A stretch of 64,000 nucleotides of DNA from Hyphomicrobiales bacterium (GCA_013214705.1 JABSRZ010000007.1:67951-131950), one strand, 5' to 3'. Shown: positions 1 to 8,549, counted from the stretch's first letter. The notes: generated by a model not told the origin, from the letters alone. Numbers and translations are program-made.

Positions 1-8
1 AGAGCCAA

Positions 9-479
9 ATGGCCGATTATAAAAACCCAGAAGACACTTTAATTCTGGAAACATCTAAGGGCAATATTGCCATTGAAATGCGTGCTGATGTGGCACCTTT
101 GCATGTTGCGCAAATTAAACGGTTGGTAAAAGAAGGCTTTTACGACGGTATTATTTTTCATCGGGTGATTGATGGATTTATGGCGCAAACCGGTTGCCCA
201 GAAGGCACGGGCACGGGCGGCGCGGATAAAAACATCAAAGCCGAATTTAGCAAAGAGGCACATGTGCGTGGCGCTTGCAGTATGGCGCGTTCCCAAATGC
301 CAGATAGTGCCTCTAGCCAATTCTTTATTTGTTTGGATGATGCAGGCTTTCTTGATGGACAATATACTTATTGGGGCAAAGTGATTGACGGTATGGACAA
401 TGTCGATGCGCTAGCAAAAGGCGAGCCACCTCGCAACCCAGATTTGATTAACAAAGCCTATATGGCCTCAGATATCTAG
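9..479 (+). CDS. ppiB: Peptidyl-prolyl cis-trans isomerase, cyclophilin type
   Basis: A cyclophilin of 156 residues that catalyses cis-trans isomerisation of prolyl bonds during folding. The fold runs the whole length; visible hallmarks are FHRVIDGFMAQTGCPEGTG (about residues 50-68), which carries the catalytic Arg and the Phe/Met pocket, and SSQFFICL further on. There is no signal peptide, so the protein should be cytoplasmic, like PpiB. The ATG lies only 8 bases into the window, so the ribosome site and upstream partner are not fully visible. A rho-independent terminator follows directly, separating it from nirK. Whether it is orthologous to PpiA or PpiB of other bacteria cannot be settled here. 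Confidence 0.93.
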   Translation: MADYKNPEDTLILETSKGNIAIEMRADVAPLHVAQIKRLVKEGFYDGIIFHRVIDGFMAQTGCPEGTGTGGADKNIKAEFSKEAHVRGACSMARSQMPDSASSQFFICLDDAGFLDGQYTYWGKVIDGMDNVDALAKGEPPRNPDLINKAYMASDI

Positions 480-503
480 TTAAGCATTTGATTTATAAAG
501 ATT

Positions 504-533
504 AAGGCTTCATTTTGTGGAGCCTTTTTTTTT
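504..533 (+). terminator. Rho-independent terminator after ppiB
   Basis: A nine-pair stem (AAGGCTTCA with TGGAGCCTT, one G-T wobble) closes a short loop and runs straight into nine T residues. It should end the ppiB transcript and insulate nirK, which has its own promoter region. Confidence 0.85.
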
Positions 534-556
534 CGACCTGTTCATAACCATATCGT

Positions 557-578
557 TTGTTTGATCTAGATCAAACAA
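557..578. promoter_or_regulatory. FNR/NnrR-type binding site upstream of nirK
   Basis: A perfect 22-bp palindrome whose core TTGATCTAGATCAA (561-574) matches the FNR consensus TTGAT-N4-ATCAA exactly. Its centre lies about 110 bp upstream of the nirK start codon. Crp/Fnr-family regulators (FnrL, NnrR, Dnr) activate nirK in other denitrifying proteobacteria under low oxygen or nitric oxide. Which regulator binds here cannot be told from the site, and no regulator of this family is encoded in the window. Confidence 0.85.
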
Positions 579-678
579 TTTCGCGACACTTTGATGCTGT
601 GCACTTTTGTCATGTTATTTTTATCGCCTGCATGTTCTAAATTCTATTTGTAATTAAAAACACACTAAGGATAAAAAA

Positions 679-1779
679 ATGCGAAGCCTTTTAAAAACCA
701 AAATATCTCAAAAAACACTAGCCGTTAGTTTGGCGATGCTGTTGGCAACAACTACTGCTTATGCTGTAGATGTTTCAAAATTGGAGGTTTTAACCCCTAC
801 GCTTTTAGCTCCACCATTGGTGATGGAACATAACCAAGTCGCCCAAGGCGAAGCTAAATTGGTAAAATTCGAATTGACCATCGAAGAAAAATTGATGGAA
901 ATTGATGAAGATGGCACAAAAGTTTGGGCGATGACATTTAATGGCACTGTGCCCGGCCCGATGATGGTGGTACATGAAGGTGACTATGTTGAAATACGCC
1001 TCATCAACCCTGCCACCAATAGCTTAGAACATAATATTGACTTGCATGCTGCAACTGGTGCACTTGGTGGTGGCGGTTTAACCCATGTTTCACCGGGTGA
1101 AGAAGTTACAATTCGCTTTAAAGCCAACAAAGCTGGCGTATATGTCTATCATTGCGCACCCGGCGGCGCGATGATTCCATGGCATGTTGTATCTGGTATG
1201 AATGGCGCGATCATGGTTCTACCACGCGAAGGCCTAACTGATAAAGCTGGCGAAGCTATCACTTATGACAAAGCTTATTATATTGGCGAGCAAGATTTCT
1301 ACATTCCACAAGATGAAGAAGGCGAATATAAAACTTATGACAGCCCGTCTGAAGGTTTTGAAGAAATGATGGAAGTCATGAACACTTTGACCCCCACGCA
1401 TGAGGTGTTTAACGGCGCAGTTGGTGCCATTACCGGCGACAATGCAATGACAGCAAGTGTTGGTGAAACCGTATTATTCTTACATAGCCAAGCCAACCGC
1501 GATACCCGCCCGCATCTAATTGGTGGCCATGGCGATTATGTTTGGGAAAAAGGTAACTTTGGTGATGACCCAATGACCAACCTTGAAACTTGGGCAATAC
1601 CTGGCGGTGCAGCCGGCGCGGCGTTATACACCTTCCAACAACCGGGCGTATATGCCTATGTGAACCATAACCTGATTGAAGCGGTGCTAAAAGGCGCAAC
1701 TGCTCATGTGGTGGTAGATGGCGAATGGAATAATGATTTATTAGAACAAATATCTGCCCCGGCAGACATTCAAAACTAA
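679..1779 (+). CDS. nirK: Copper-containing nitrite reductase (NO-forming), class I
   Basis: NirK reduces nitrite to nitric oxide in the periplasm, the gas-forming step of denitrification. The 366-residue protein begins with a signal peptide ending near TTAYA (residue 29). All copper ligands are present: type 1 at His118, Cys159, His169 and Met174 (motif [17 protein letters not shown]), type 2 at His123, His158 and His330 (YVNHNLIEA). The catalytic pair corresponds to Asp121 and His279 in [13 protein letters not shown]. The length and linker fit the short trimeric class I enzyme with no added haem or cupredoxin domain. The start has AAGGA 8-9 bases upstream. An FNR-type box precedes it and nirV follows. 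No nor or nos genes lie in this window. Confidence 0.97.
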   Translation: MRSLLKTKISQKTLAVSLAMLLATTTAYAVDVSKLEVLTPTLLAPPLVMEHNQVAQGEAKLVKFELTIEEKLMEIDEDGTKVWAMTFNGTVPGPMMVVHEGDYVEIRLINPATNSLEHNIDLHAATGALGGGGLTHVSPGEEVTIRFKANKAGVYVYHCAPGGAMIPWHVVSGMNGAIMVLPREGLTDKAGEAITYDKAYYIGEQDFYIPQDEEGEYKTYDSPSEGFEEMMEVMNTLTPTHEVFNGAVGAITGDNAMTASVGETVLFLHSQANRDTRPHLIGGHGDYVWEKGNFGDDPMTNLETWAIPGGAAGAALYTFQQPGVYAYVNHNLIEAVLKGATAHVVVDGEWNNDLLEQISAPADIQN

Positions 1780-1793
1780 TTTATTACAAAGTC

Positions 1794-1827
1794 AGGAAGT
1801 GAAGACATCTCCAAGTTTTCACTTCCT
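1794..1827 (+). other. Intercistronic hairpin between nirK and nirV
   Basis: A perfect 10-bp inverted repeat (AGGAAGTGAA with TTCACTTCCT) with a 14-base loop sits in the 72-bp gap. No T run follows, so it does not look like a full intrinsic terminator; it may stabilise the 3' end of nirK mRNA or lower nirV expression. Confidence 0.6.
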
Positions 1828-1851
1828 ATAAACTGAAAAATTGGAGCGGTC

Positions 1852-2673
1852 ATGAGCCAACGATTTATAAAATATTTAGTTATAATTTTGGTTGCATGCG
1901 GCTTTGCTCTTGCTGGCCTAATTATTTGGTCAGACAATCATCAAAATTACAAAAATACCCTCGAAAATTACAAAAACACATTGGCAGATTTGGAATTGAT
2001 AACCATCCCCAAAGGTGAGATGGATTTGGAAGTGCCTATATATAGCTTTGTGACCACAGATTATGTGAAAAAACATATCGTATTTACCGAGCCATACCAA
2101 ATTGGCGCCTATGAAATTACCATTAAACAATGGAATGTCTGCCATCAAGCCGGCGGTTGCAACAAACCCGCACGGATGCGCAATGGCGAAACCCCTCAGC
2201 ACCCAGTGACCCGTGTGAGTTGGCTAGATGCCTATAATTTTACCAATTGGCTGGCCTTTGAAACAGGTCAAAATTTTAGATTGCCAACCGAAGAAGAATG
2301 GACTTATGCGGCCTTTGTCGGCAAACATTATAAAGCTGAATATGTAGAATATGAACTTGGAGATGTGGTATCTGCACGGCCAAAAGTGACGCATGAAAAA
2401 GGCAAATTTGGCGCAAATGCCTGGGGCATGAATGACATTCAAGGCAATGTTTGGGAATGGACATTAACGTGTTGGACCAGCTCTGTTGAGGGCCAGGCCA
2501 AACTTAGTAATGCCGAAGAATTAAACGACCCCAAAGCTTGTGGAACTCGGTTTCTATGGGGCGAAGAACGTGCTCATGTGCCATTTTTTGTCAACACCAC
2601 CTATAATGGTGGGTGTGCAACCGCACGCCCGGCAAGCAATTTGGGCTTTAGAATTGTTTTGGCGGCGAATTAA
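1852..2673 (+). CDS. nirV: NirV-like protein, SUMF1/formylglycine-generating-enzyme fold
   Basis: A 273-residue protein with one N-terminal membrane segment (about residues 7-26) followed by a periplasmic SUMF1-type domain. Family motifs are PVTRVSWLDAYNFTNWL (118-134), FRLPTEEEWTYAA (142-154), WGMNDIQGNVWEWT (191-204) and the terminal NLGFRIVL. In other alphaproteobacteria nirV lies directly downstream of nirK, as here; its exact function is not established. True formylglycine-generating enzymes use a Cys-x4-Cys pair near the C terminus; here only Cys255 (NGGCATARPAS) is present, so sulfatase-type oxidation is unlikely. Residues 32-44 hold a repeated NYKNTL unit. GGAGCGGTC before the ATG serves as ribosome site. 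Confidence 0.85.
   Translation: MSQRFIKYLVIILVACGFALAGLIIWSDNHQNYKNTLENYKNTLADLELITIPKGEMDLEVPIYSFVTTDYVKKHIVFTEPYQIGAYEITIKQWNVCHQAGGCNKPARMRNGETPQHPVTRVSWLDAYNFTNWLAFETGQNFRLPTEEEWTYAAFVGKHYKAEYVEYELGDVVSARPKVTHEKGKFGANAWGMNDIQGNVWEWTLTCWTSSVEGQAKLSNAEELNDPKACGTRFLWGEERAHVPFFVNTTYNGGCATARPASNLGFRIVLAAN
1943..1979 (+). repeat. Tandem 21-bp duplication within nirV
   Basis: AAAATTACAAAAA occurs at 1943-1955 and again at 1964-1976, a period of 21 bp that is in frame and yields the repeated NYKNTL peptide just after the membrane segment. It looks like a slippage-type duplication lengthening the juxtamembrane linker. Confidence 0.8.
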
Positions 2674-2816
2674 GCAGCTAAATGATGACCGATATTCCCA
2701 TATCGTCTAATTTAGGTGGTTTTCGGGTGAATTTGTTTAAATATATCTTGAAATGCCCGGTAAAAACCCCCATTAAATAAACTAAACCTGCGGCTATTAA
2801 CTTCATGGAACTTTAG

Positions 2817-3584
2817 ATGACCGACAAACCAACAGATGAACCCCAGAGCTTTGGCAAAGAAATGTGGGACTTAATTAAAGTCGTGGTCGAAGCGCTGCTG
2901 ATAGCGGTTGTCATAAGAACATTTATTTTTGGCTTGGTTGTCATTCCATCGGCTTCAATGGTGCCAACATTGTTAGTTGGCGATTATTTATATGTGACTA
3001 AATATGCCTATGGTTATTCTAAACACTCGTTCCCCTATTCTGCCGCGCCGTTTTCCGGCCGTATTTTTGGCGTCGAGCCAAAGTTGGGCGACATAATTGT
3101 GTTCAAAGCCGCCGACAAAAAGACTGACTTTATAAAGCGTTTGATTGGTTTGCCGGGCGATAGAATTCAAATGGTTGACGGCGTTATGCACATTAACGGC
3201 AAAGCAGTGCCTAAAGTTAAAGTTGCTGATTTTGCAGAGCCCTTAAGAGGCGGCCGAACCGGTGTGGTTAGCCAATTTGTCGAAACGCTACCCAATGGGG
3301 TGAAGTATAATACACTCGATTATGGCATTACTGGCGCGGACAATACAAATATATTTGAAATTCCCAAAGGGCATTATTTTATGGTTGGCGATAGCCGCGA
3401 TAATTCAAATGATAGCCGCTTTCAAGACAAAGTTCGGATGGTGGCTTTTGAGGATATTATAGGTCGTGCAGATTTTCTGTTATTGTCTATCGCTAACGAA
3501 GGTTCTTTTTTGGAATTTTGGAACTGGCCTGACAATTTGAGAATTGACCGTATGTTCCAATCACTCGATAATATCGTAGAATAG
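2817..3584 (+). CDS. lepB: Signal peptidase I
   Basis: Membrane serine protease that removes signal peptides from exported proteins on the outer face of the inner membrane. The 255-residue chain has a single hydrophobic segment (about 20-42) followed by box B, PSASMVPTLLVGDYL, with nucleophile Ser47. Box D carries the general base Lys107 in FIKRLIGLPGD, and box E is GHYFMVGDSRDNSNDSR. One N-terminal membrane segment fits the alphaproteobacterial form. It is followed after 13 bp by rnc and then era, a conserved trio that is probably one transcript. Confidence 0.96.
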   Translation: MTDKPTDEPQSFGKEMWDLIKVVVEALLIAVVIRTFIFGLVVIPSASMVPTLLVGDYLYVTKYAYGYSKHSFPYSAAPFSGRIFGVEPKLGDIIVFKAADKKTDFIKRLIGLPGDRIQMVDGVMHINGKAVPKVKVADFAEPLRGGRTGVVSQFVETLPNGVKYNTLDYGITGADNTNIFEIPKGHYFMVGDSRDNSNDSRFQDKVRMVAFEDIIGRADFLLLSIANEGSFLEFWNWPDNLRIDRMFQSLDNIVE

Positions 3585-3597
3585 CCCGACCTGATTT

Positions 3598-4305
3598 ATG
3601 CATGATTTAAATGAATTACAAAATGTTATTAATTATCAGTTTAAAGATTTAGCTCTTTTAACTCAGTCTGTTACCCACAGTAGCAGCTATTTTGACGGGC
3701 GCTCTAACCGCACAAAAAATACCTCAAATAAAAATTATGAACGGTTAGAGTTTTTGGGCGATCGGGTTTTAGGCTTGGTGATCTCAGAGTATTTGCTCGA
3801 GGCTTTTCCAAATGAAGATGAAGGCGACCTAAATTTACGTTATGCGCAGCTGGTGCGGAAAGAAGCTTGTACGACAGTGGCTCAAAATTTAAAAATTGAA
3901 AATTATATTATTTTGGGTGGCAATGAGGTTAAATCGGGCTTGAATAAAAACGCCACCATATTGGGCGATGTATGTGAGGCCATAATTGCTGCGTTATTTT
4001 TGGATGGCGGCATGGAAGTTGCAAAACCATTTATATTGAAAAATTGGCAACAGCAATTGCAGGCCAATTTGCCGCATAAACAAGATGCAAAAACGGCTCT
4101 GCAGGAATGGGCGCAAAAGTTAAAATTACCACTGCCTGCATATCGGGTTAGCCAAACCACTGGGCCTGCCCATGCGCCCAATTTTACCATAGAAGTAAGT
4201 GTTGGCGAATATGCAAAATCTAGCTCGTCGGGTACATCGAAACGCATTGCCGAACAAAAGGCAGCCACCGAATTTTTAATACGAGAAAATATTTGGTCTA
4301 ACTAG
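3598..4305 (+). CDS. rnc: Ribonuclease III
   Basis: Double-strand-specific endoribonuclease for rRNA precursor processing and mRNA/sRNA turnover. The 235-residue protein has the catalytic domain first: signature ERLEFLGDRVLG (48-59) supplies Glu51 and Asp55, and GDVCEAIIAA supplies Asp124 and Glu127. A double-stranded-RNA-binding domain occupies roughly 164-231. A polar stretch at 33-46, rich in Asn, Arg, Lys and Thr, slightly lengthens the segment before the signature. It lies between lepB and era with gaps of 13 and 10 bp, so translation is likely from a shared mRNA. Confidence 0.96.
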   Translation: MHDLNELQNVINYQFKDLALLTQSVTHSSSYFDGRSNRTKNTSNKNYERLEFLGDRVLGLVISEYLLEAFPNEDEGDLNLRYAQLVRKEACTTVAQNLKIENYIILGGNEVKSGLNKNATILGDVCEAIIAALFLDGGMEVAKPFILKNWQQQLQANLPHKQDAKTALQEWAQKLKLPLPAYRVSQTTGPAHAPNFTIEVSVGEYAKSSSSGTSKRIAEQKAATEFLIRENIWSN

Positions 4306-4315
4306 GTTTAAGAAT

Positions 4316-5227
4316 ATGGATGAACTCCCAAACTTTGGCGAACAACGATGCGGATTTGCCGCGTTAATTGGTGCGCCTAACGCAGGCAAATCTACTTTGT
4401 CTAACCAAATTAGTGGGGGTAAAATATCTATAGTCACCCACAAAGTGCAAACCACCCGCGCGCGCATTAGAGCCATTGCGGTAAAAAATTCAACTCAAAT
4501 TATACTCATCGATACACCAGGTATTTTTGAGCCGAAGCGAAAATTAGACAAAGCCATGGTGGCCGCGGCTTGGGGCGGGGTGGACGATTGCGACATAACA
4601 CTGGTGATCATTGATGCAGCAAAAGGGTTGAATGATGAAAACCGCAACATCCTCAAAAAATTAGACAAAAATAATGCCAAAAATATTTGGCTGGTGTTGA
4701 ATAAAATTGACCTGATTAAGAATGAAAAATTACTGGCCATAAGCGCAGAGTTTAATGAGTTTTTTCCGTTTGAACATAGTTTTATGATCAGCGCAGATCG
4801 GGGGCATGGGGTCAAACAATTGGTCTCGAAATTAGAGATGGCGATGCCGCTTTCCGTTTGGCTCTACCCAGAAGACCAGATGGCCGACATCCCCACCCGC
4901 TTGTTAGCGGCCGAATTAACACGCGAAAAATTATTCTTGAAATTGCACGATGAATTGCCATATTCTCTGACCGTCGAAACCGAAAAATGGACAGAACAAA
5001 AAGATGGTTCGGTGCGGGTGGAACAAGTTATCTATGTGCAGCGCAATAGCCAAAAGAAAATCGTTTTGGGCCATAAAGGCGAGATGATCAAAAATATTGG
5101 GCAAAAATCGCGGCTTGAATTGGCCGAAATTTTAGGACAGAAAGTTCATCTGTTTTTATTTGTGAAAGTGCGCGATAATTGGATGAACGACCCAGAAAGG
5201 TTGCGCCAAATGGGTTTGGACGTTTAA
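4316..5227 (+). CDS. era: GTPase Era, 16S rRNA-binding ribosome assembly factor
   Basis: Era couples GTP hydrolysis to late maturation of the 30S subunit. The 303-residue protein carries G1 GAPNAGKS (19-26), G3 DTPG (66-69) and G4 NKID (129-132), followed by a C-terminal KH domain containing GHKGEMIKNIGQKSR, which binds the 3' end of 16S rRNA. A short N-terminal extension precedes the G domain, common in alphaproteobacteria. It is the last gene of lepB-rnc-era. Its stop codon overlaps the stop of the convergent reductase gene by 4 bases and no terminator is visible between them. Confidence 0.97.
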   Translation: MDELPNFGEQRCGFAALIGAPNAGKSTLSNQISGGKISIVTHKVQTTRARIRAIAVKNSTQIILIDTPGIFEPKRKLDKAMVAAAWGGVDDCDITLVIIDAAKGLNDENRNILKKLDKNNAKNIWLVLNKIDLIKNEKLLAISAEFNEFFPFEHSFMISADRGHGVKQLVSKLEMAMPLSVWLYPEDQMADIPTRLLAAELTREKLFLKLHDELPYSLTVETEKWTEQKDGSVRVEQVIYVQRNSQKKIVLGHKGEMIKNIGQKSRLELAEILGQKVHLFLFVKVRDNWMNDPERLRQMGLDV

Positions 5228-5778
5228 CCGACAGGTTGCTGAAATTTGCCGGTTACAGAAATAAGTTCCGTGGTCATATTATCGGTACGGTCAATAATCG
5301 TCTGTTCAGACAAGCTGATGTTGCCGTTCCTGTTTGTAAAATCGTCAGAACAACAGCCGACCTGCATATGAATGACTTGGCCCGATAAAGCGCGTAAAAT
5401 GGTTCTTAAATGCTCGCATGCCGATTGCCCTGCCCTGACACTGCCGCCAATATTAGCCAATGCGATGGGCTTATTTTTCAATATACTTGGGGGCAAATAA
5501 TCTAACGCATTTTTAAGCACGCCGGTCAAAGAGCCATGGTAAAGTGGCGTGGCGATGGCGATGCCATCGGCGGCGTGCAATTTATCCAAAAATAATTGGA
5601 ACTGTTTGCCATAACCGTTTTTGGCTAAATCGGGATTATAAAAAGGCAATGGCCACTCAATAAAATTATGATGGTAAACGCTATGCCCCGCTTGGGTAAT
5701 TTTGACCTGCATACTGTTTAGCAATGCTGCGCTATGTGAAGTTCTGGACAAGCTACCGTTTAAAAGCAAAAAATTCAT
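5224..5778 (-). CDS. NADPH-dependent FMN reductase family protein
   Basis: A 184-residue flavodoxin-fold protein of the NADPH-dependent FMN reductase/quinone reductase family. The phosphate-binding loop LNGSLSRTSHSAALL lies at the N terminus, and PLYHGSLTGVLKNALDYLP matches the conserved P-x-Y-x2-S-x-T/P-x-LKN motif beside the flavin. Relatives transfer electrons from NADPH to FMN, quinones or azo compounds; the substrate cannot be read from sequence. It is alone on the minus strand, convergent with era and divergent from slt, so context gives no functional hint. GGATTAATTAT before the ATG is the probable ribosome site. Confidence 0.85.
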   Translation of the reverse strand: MNFLLLNGSLSRTSHSAALLNSMQVKITQAGHSVYHHNFIEWPLPFYNPDLAKNGYGKQFQLFLDKLHAADGIAIATPLYHGSLTGVLKNALDYLPPSILKNKPIALANIGGSVRAGQSACEHLRTILRALSGQVIHMQVGCCSDDFTNRNGNISLSEQTIIDRTDNMTTELISVTGKFQQPVG

Positions 5779-5882
5779 ATAATTAATCCAAATTTTAGAA
5801 TATTTTGTTATTTTATTTCACAATTTACCTAAGTTGCCAATATAAATTTAACCCTATTCAATTGAACTGAGTCGAACTTTTA

Positions 5883-7880
5883 ATGATAAACAAATTTCTG
5901 AAAATTATTTGCCTAACCATTTTACTTAGCCAGAACCAGATTGCCGTCGCTAACATTAGCCAAAAAGACTTGGCGTTAAGCCAAGCTGCGGCCAGTGATA
6001 TTGTCAACAAACGTTATGAGCAGGCCAAAAATTCCATTGCCCAAATGCAAAATGATGCCGCCAAACAAGTGGCGTTACACGCGTTGTACCGAAGCAGCGG
6101 ATATGTCACACATTATAATGAAATAGAAAATTTTATTGCCAATTACCCAAATTGGAAGGGCCTCACCAGTATAAAATCTATTATGGAAAACCGGATTTTT
6201 TTTGGTAAATATGATTCAAATTTTGGCTCTGATTGGTTGAATAAATATCCTGCAAAAACCGGGTCTGGCAAATTATTTTTGGCCAACCAGTTATTTTTGA
6301 ACGGCAATTCAAAACAAGGGCTGAAAATGTTGCGGTCAGTTTGGCGTGGATATGCGCTAAATAAAAAAACTGAGCAGGCCGTACTTGCCAAAATGGGCAG
6401 CTATTTTGACGTTTGGGACCACAAAGTTCGAGCCGATTTTTTGATGAATTCTGGCATGACCAGTGCTGCGTTAAGAAATGCATCATATGCTGGTGATGCT
6501 TATGTAAGGTTTTACCAAGCCCGTGTGGCGTTAGAAGGGTTTAAGAAAAATGCGTTGGCCTTGGTTAAGCTAGTGCCTGTTTCTTTGTCTGATGATATGG
6601 GTTTAAAATATAGTTTGTTAAAATATTACCGCCGCGACCGTGATGAAATTAGTGGCTTGAAATTACTCGAGTCTATCGATGATCGGGATCAAAAAATTGC
6701 CAGTTCTTACCTTTTTTGGACAGAAAAATTCTTTATCATACATATGTTATTGGATAAGAAGCATAACAAAAACATCACTATGCGTGCCTATAAAATATTG
6801 GCCAACCACAAACAATCACCAAAGTCAGATAGATATGTAAACGCCGAATTTAAAGCCGGTTGGATTGCTTACACAAAATTTGCAGATTATAAAACCGCCA
6901 AATATCATTTTGACCGGGCGCAAAAACGGGCCTTTTCTCAAAAACATATATCGCGTATTTATTACTGGCAAGCTCAAACTGCCCGCAAGTTAAATGACAT
7001 GAATAAATACAAAAGTCAGTTAGAAAAATCCGCGAAATATCCTTATAGTTTTTATGGCCAATTGGCGGGCGAGCGGCTTGGCAGAAACCTATTGCAAATA
7101 CCAGCCAACCCGGTTGCAAACCCAAATTATCAAGCCAGTATAAATCAAAATATTCATGCTGATTTTATTAAGATTTATAACAATTTGGGTCAGGTAAGAT
7201 CGTTAGGCTATCATTATGCCAAGCTTCGATCGCCGATCAAAAATGCAGGCGATATGGCCAGCTTAGTGTCATTTGCTTTGGCTCAAAACAACATTCACTT
7301 TGCTATGGATACGGCACGAAAGGGGATGACAAAAGGCTGGAATATGCAAAGATATGCTTATCCTCTGGTGGATTTCCCTGCCTATACAGTTCACACCGGC
7401 AAAGTAGACAAAGCCTTGTCATTTGGTTTAATTAGGCAAGAAAGCCTGTTTAACCAATTTGCAGTTAGCTCATCTGGCGCGCGTGGTTATATGCAAATCA
7501 TGCCAAATACCGGCAAATATTTGGCCCAAAAATACAAAATTGATTACAAATTATCTTGGTTGGTCAGCAAGCCATCACTAAATTTGGGCTTAGGCAATAG
7601 CTATTTATATGACCTGATTGGCGATTTCGAAGGATCCTATGTACTGGCAGTGGCGGCTTATAATGCTGGTGGTACCTGGGTAAAAAGGTGGATAGCCGCT
7701 AATGGAGACCCACGAATTGGCCAATCTAGTTTTGTGAATTGGATAGAATCAATACCCAAAGCTGAAACCAGAAATTACGTGAAAAAAGTTATCAAAAATA
7801 TGCAAGTGTTTAAATCTAGGTTCAACAATAACAGTGCAAGAACCAATATTATCGGCGCGATGATAACAGGTGAAAAATAA
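5883..7880 (+). CDS. slt: Soluble lytic murein transglycosylase
   Basis: A periplasmic enzyme that cleaves the MurNAc-GlcNAc bond of peptidoglycan with formation of 1,6-anhydro ends. The 665-residue protein has a signal peptide ending near residue 23 (QIAVA), a long alpha-helical TPR-like superhelix typical of the Slt70 doughnut domain, and a C-terminal SLT domain. The catalytic Glu is Glu520 in FGLIRQESLFNQFAVSS, followed by GARGYMQIMPNTGKYLA and AVAAYNAGGTWVKRW. The length matches the Slt family. It stands alone; the next gene is convergent 15 bp away with no clear terminator. Confidence 0.93.
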   Translation: MINKFLKIICLTILLSQNQIAVANISQKDLALSQAAASDIVNKRYEQAKNSIAQMQNDAAKQVALHALYRSSGYVTHYNEIENFIANYPNWKGLTSIKSIMENRIFFGKYDSNFGSDWLNKYPAKTGSGKLFLANQLFLNGNSKQGLKMLRSVWRGYALNKKTEQAVLAKMGSYFDVWDHKVRADFLMNSGMTSAALRNASYAGDAYVRFYQARVALEGFKKNALALVKLVPVSLSDDMGLKYSLLKYYRRDRDEISGLKLLESIDDRDQKIASSYLFWTEKFFIIHMLLDKKHNKNITMRAYKILANHKQSPKSDRYVNAEFKAGWIAYTKFADYKTAKYHFDRAQKRAFSQKHISRIYYWQAQTARKLNDMNKYKSQLEKSAKYPYSFYGQLAGERLGRNLLQIPANPVANPNYQASINQNIHADFIKIYNNLGQVRSLGYHYAKLRSPIKNAGDMASLVSFALAQNNIHFAMDTARKGMTKGWNMQRYAYPLVDFPAYTVHTGKVDKALSFGLIRQESLFNQFAVSSSGARGYMQIMPNTGKYLAQKYKIDYKLSWLVSKPSLNLGLGNSYLYDLIGDFEGSYVLAVAAYNAGGTWVKRWIAANGDPRIGQSSFVNWIESIPKAETRNYVKKVIKNMQVFKSRFNNNSARTNIIGAMITGEK

Positions 7881-7895
7881 CTTAGCTAAATTGGC

Positions 7896-8438
7896 CTATT
7901 CGGCTTGAGCAGCAGCCAGTATTATGGCTTTGGCAACCCATTCTTCTCGTTGCGGGCGACCGCCAAGTTCCAGTTCACGGTCAAAGCGTTCGGCATCTTC
8001 ATCGCTCCACTTTGCAATATGAGCAAAAGAATTGATGCCGGCTGCATGCAATTTTTTTTCAAAAACCGGGCCAATGCCGTTTATTTTCTTTATATTATCA
8101 GTTTTTTTCTTTGGTCTTTTTTTAGCTTTTGATAGCTTTTTTGCCACTGATTTTTTAGTTGGTGATTTTTTTACAGATGGCTTTTTGGCGGGTTTCGGTT
8201 TTTCTGTCGAACTAACTTCTATGCTATCATGTGGTGGTATTATCTTTTTTACCGTAACGGATTGATCTGATTCGTCTTGTTTTTCTAGGTCAACATTTAC
8301 GAGTGAGAAATCTTCTAAATAAGGAATGCATTGTTTTAGTGATTTATCCGGATTTTTAAATTTAGAAATCACCGTGCGTGCTAACAAATAAATCGCAGCT
8401 AGCAATATTATCACAAATAGTAATTTCAATATAAACAT
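7896..8438 (-). CDS. Membrane-anchored basic protein with C-terminal helix-hairpin-helix domain
   Basis: Unrecognised as a named gene. The 180-residue protein has one N-terminal membrane helix (about 3-20), an acidic/neutral linker, a Lys/Pro/Ser-rich histone-H1-like tail (about 79-118, with KKPSVKKSPTKKSVAKK), and a C-terminal helix-hairpin-helix unit (114-178) containing INGIGPVFEKKLHAAGI. Similar C-terminal units are appended to some alphaproteobacterial L21 and NADH dehydrogenase proteins. With the tail on the cytoplasmic side it could contact DNA or RNA at the membrane, but that is inference. It is upstream of ssb's terminator and convergent with slt. Confidence 0.7.
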   Translation of the reverse strand: MFILKLLFVIILLAAIYLLARTVISKFKNPDKSLKQCIPYLEDFSLVNVDLEKQDESDQSVTVKKIIPPHDSIEVSSTEKPKPAKKPSVKKSPTKKSVAKKLSKAKKRPKKKTDNIKKINGIGPVFEKKLHAAGINSFAHIAKWSDEDAERFDRELELGGRPQREEWVAKAIILAAAQAE

Positions 8439-8514
8439 TTTATTTGGCCTTATTATGTAAGGTATAATTTTAAATTATCAGTTTTATCAAAATGTGTAAC
8501 CAATCTTTAGACAA

Positions 8515-8537
8515 AGTAAAAGCACCCAAAGGATGCT
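8515..8537 (-). terminator. Terminator downstream of ssb
   Basis: Read on the minus strand, AGCATCC pairs with GGGTGCT (one T-G wobble) around a tight loop and is followed by TTTTA. It is only 12 bp past the ssb stop codon. Confidence 0.65.
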
Positions 8538-8549
8538 TCACTATATAAC

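Noticed and set aside
1794-1827. The nirK-nirV hairpin as a transcription terminator.
   Set aside because: No U tract follows and nirV is almost always expressed with nirK.
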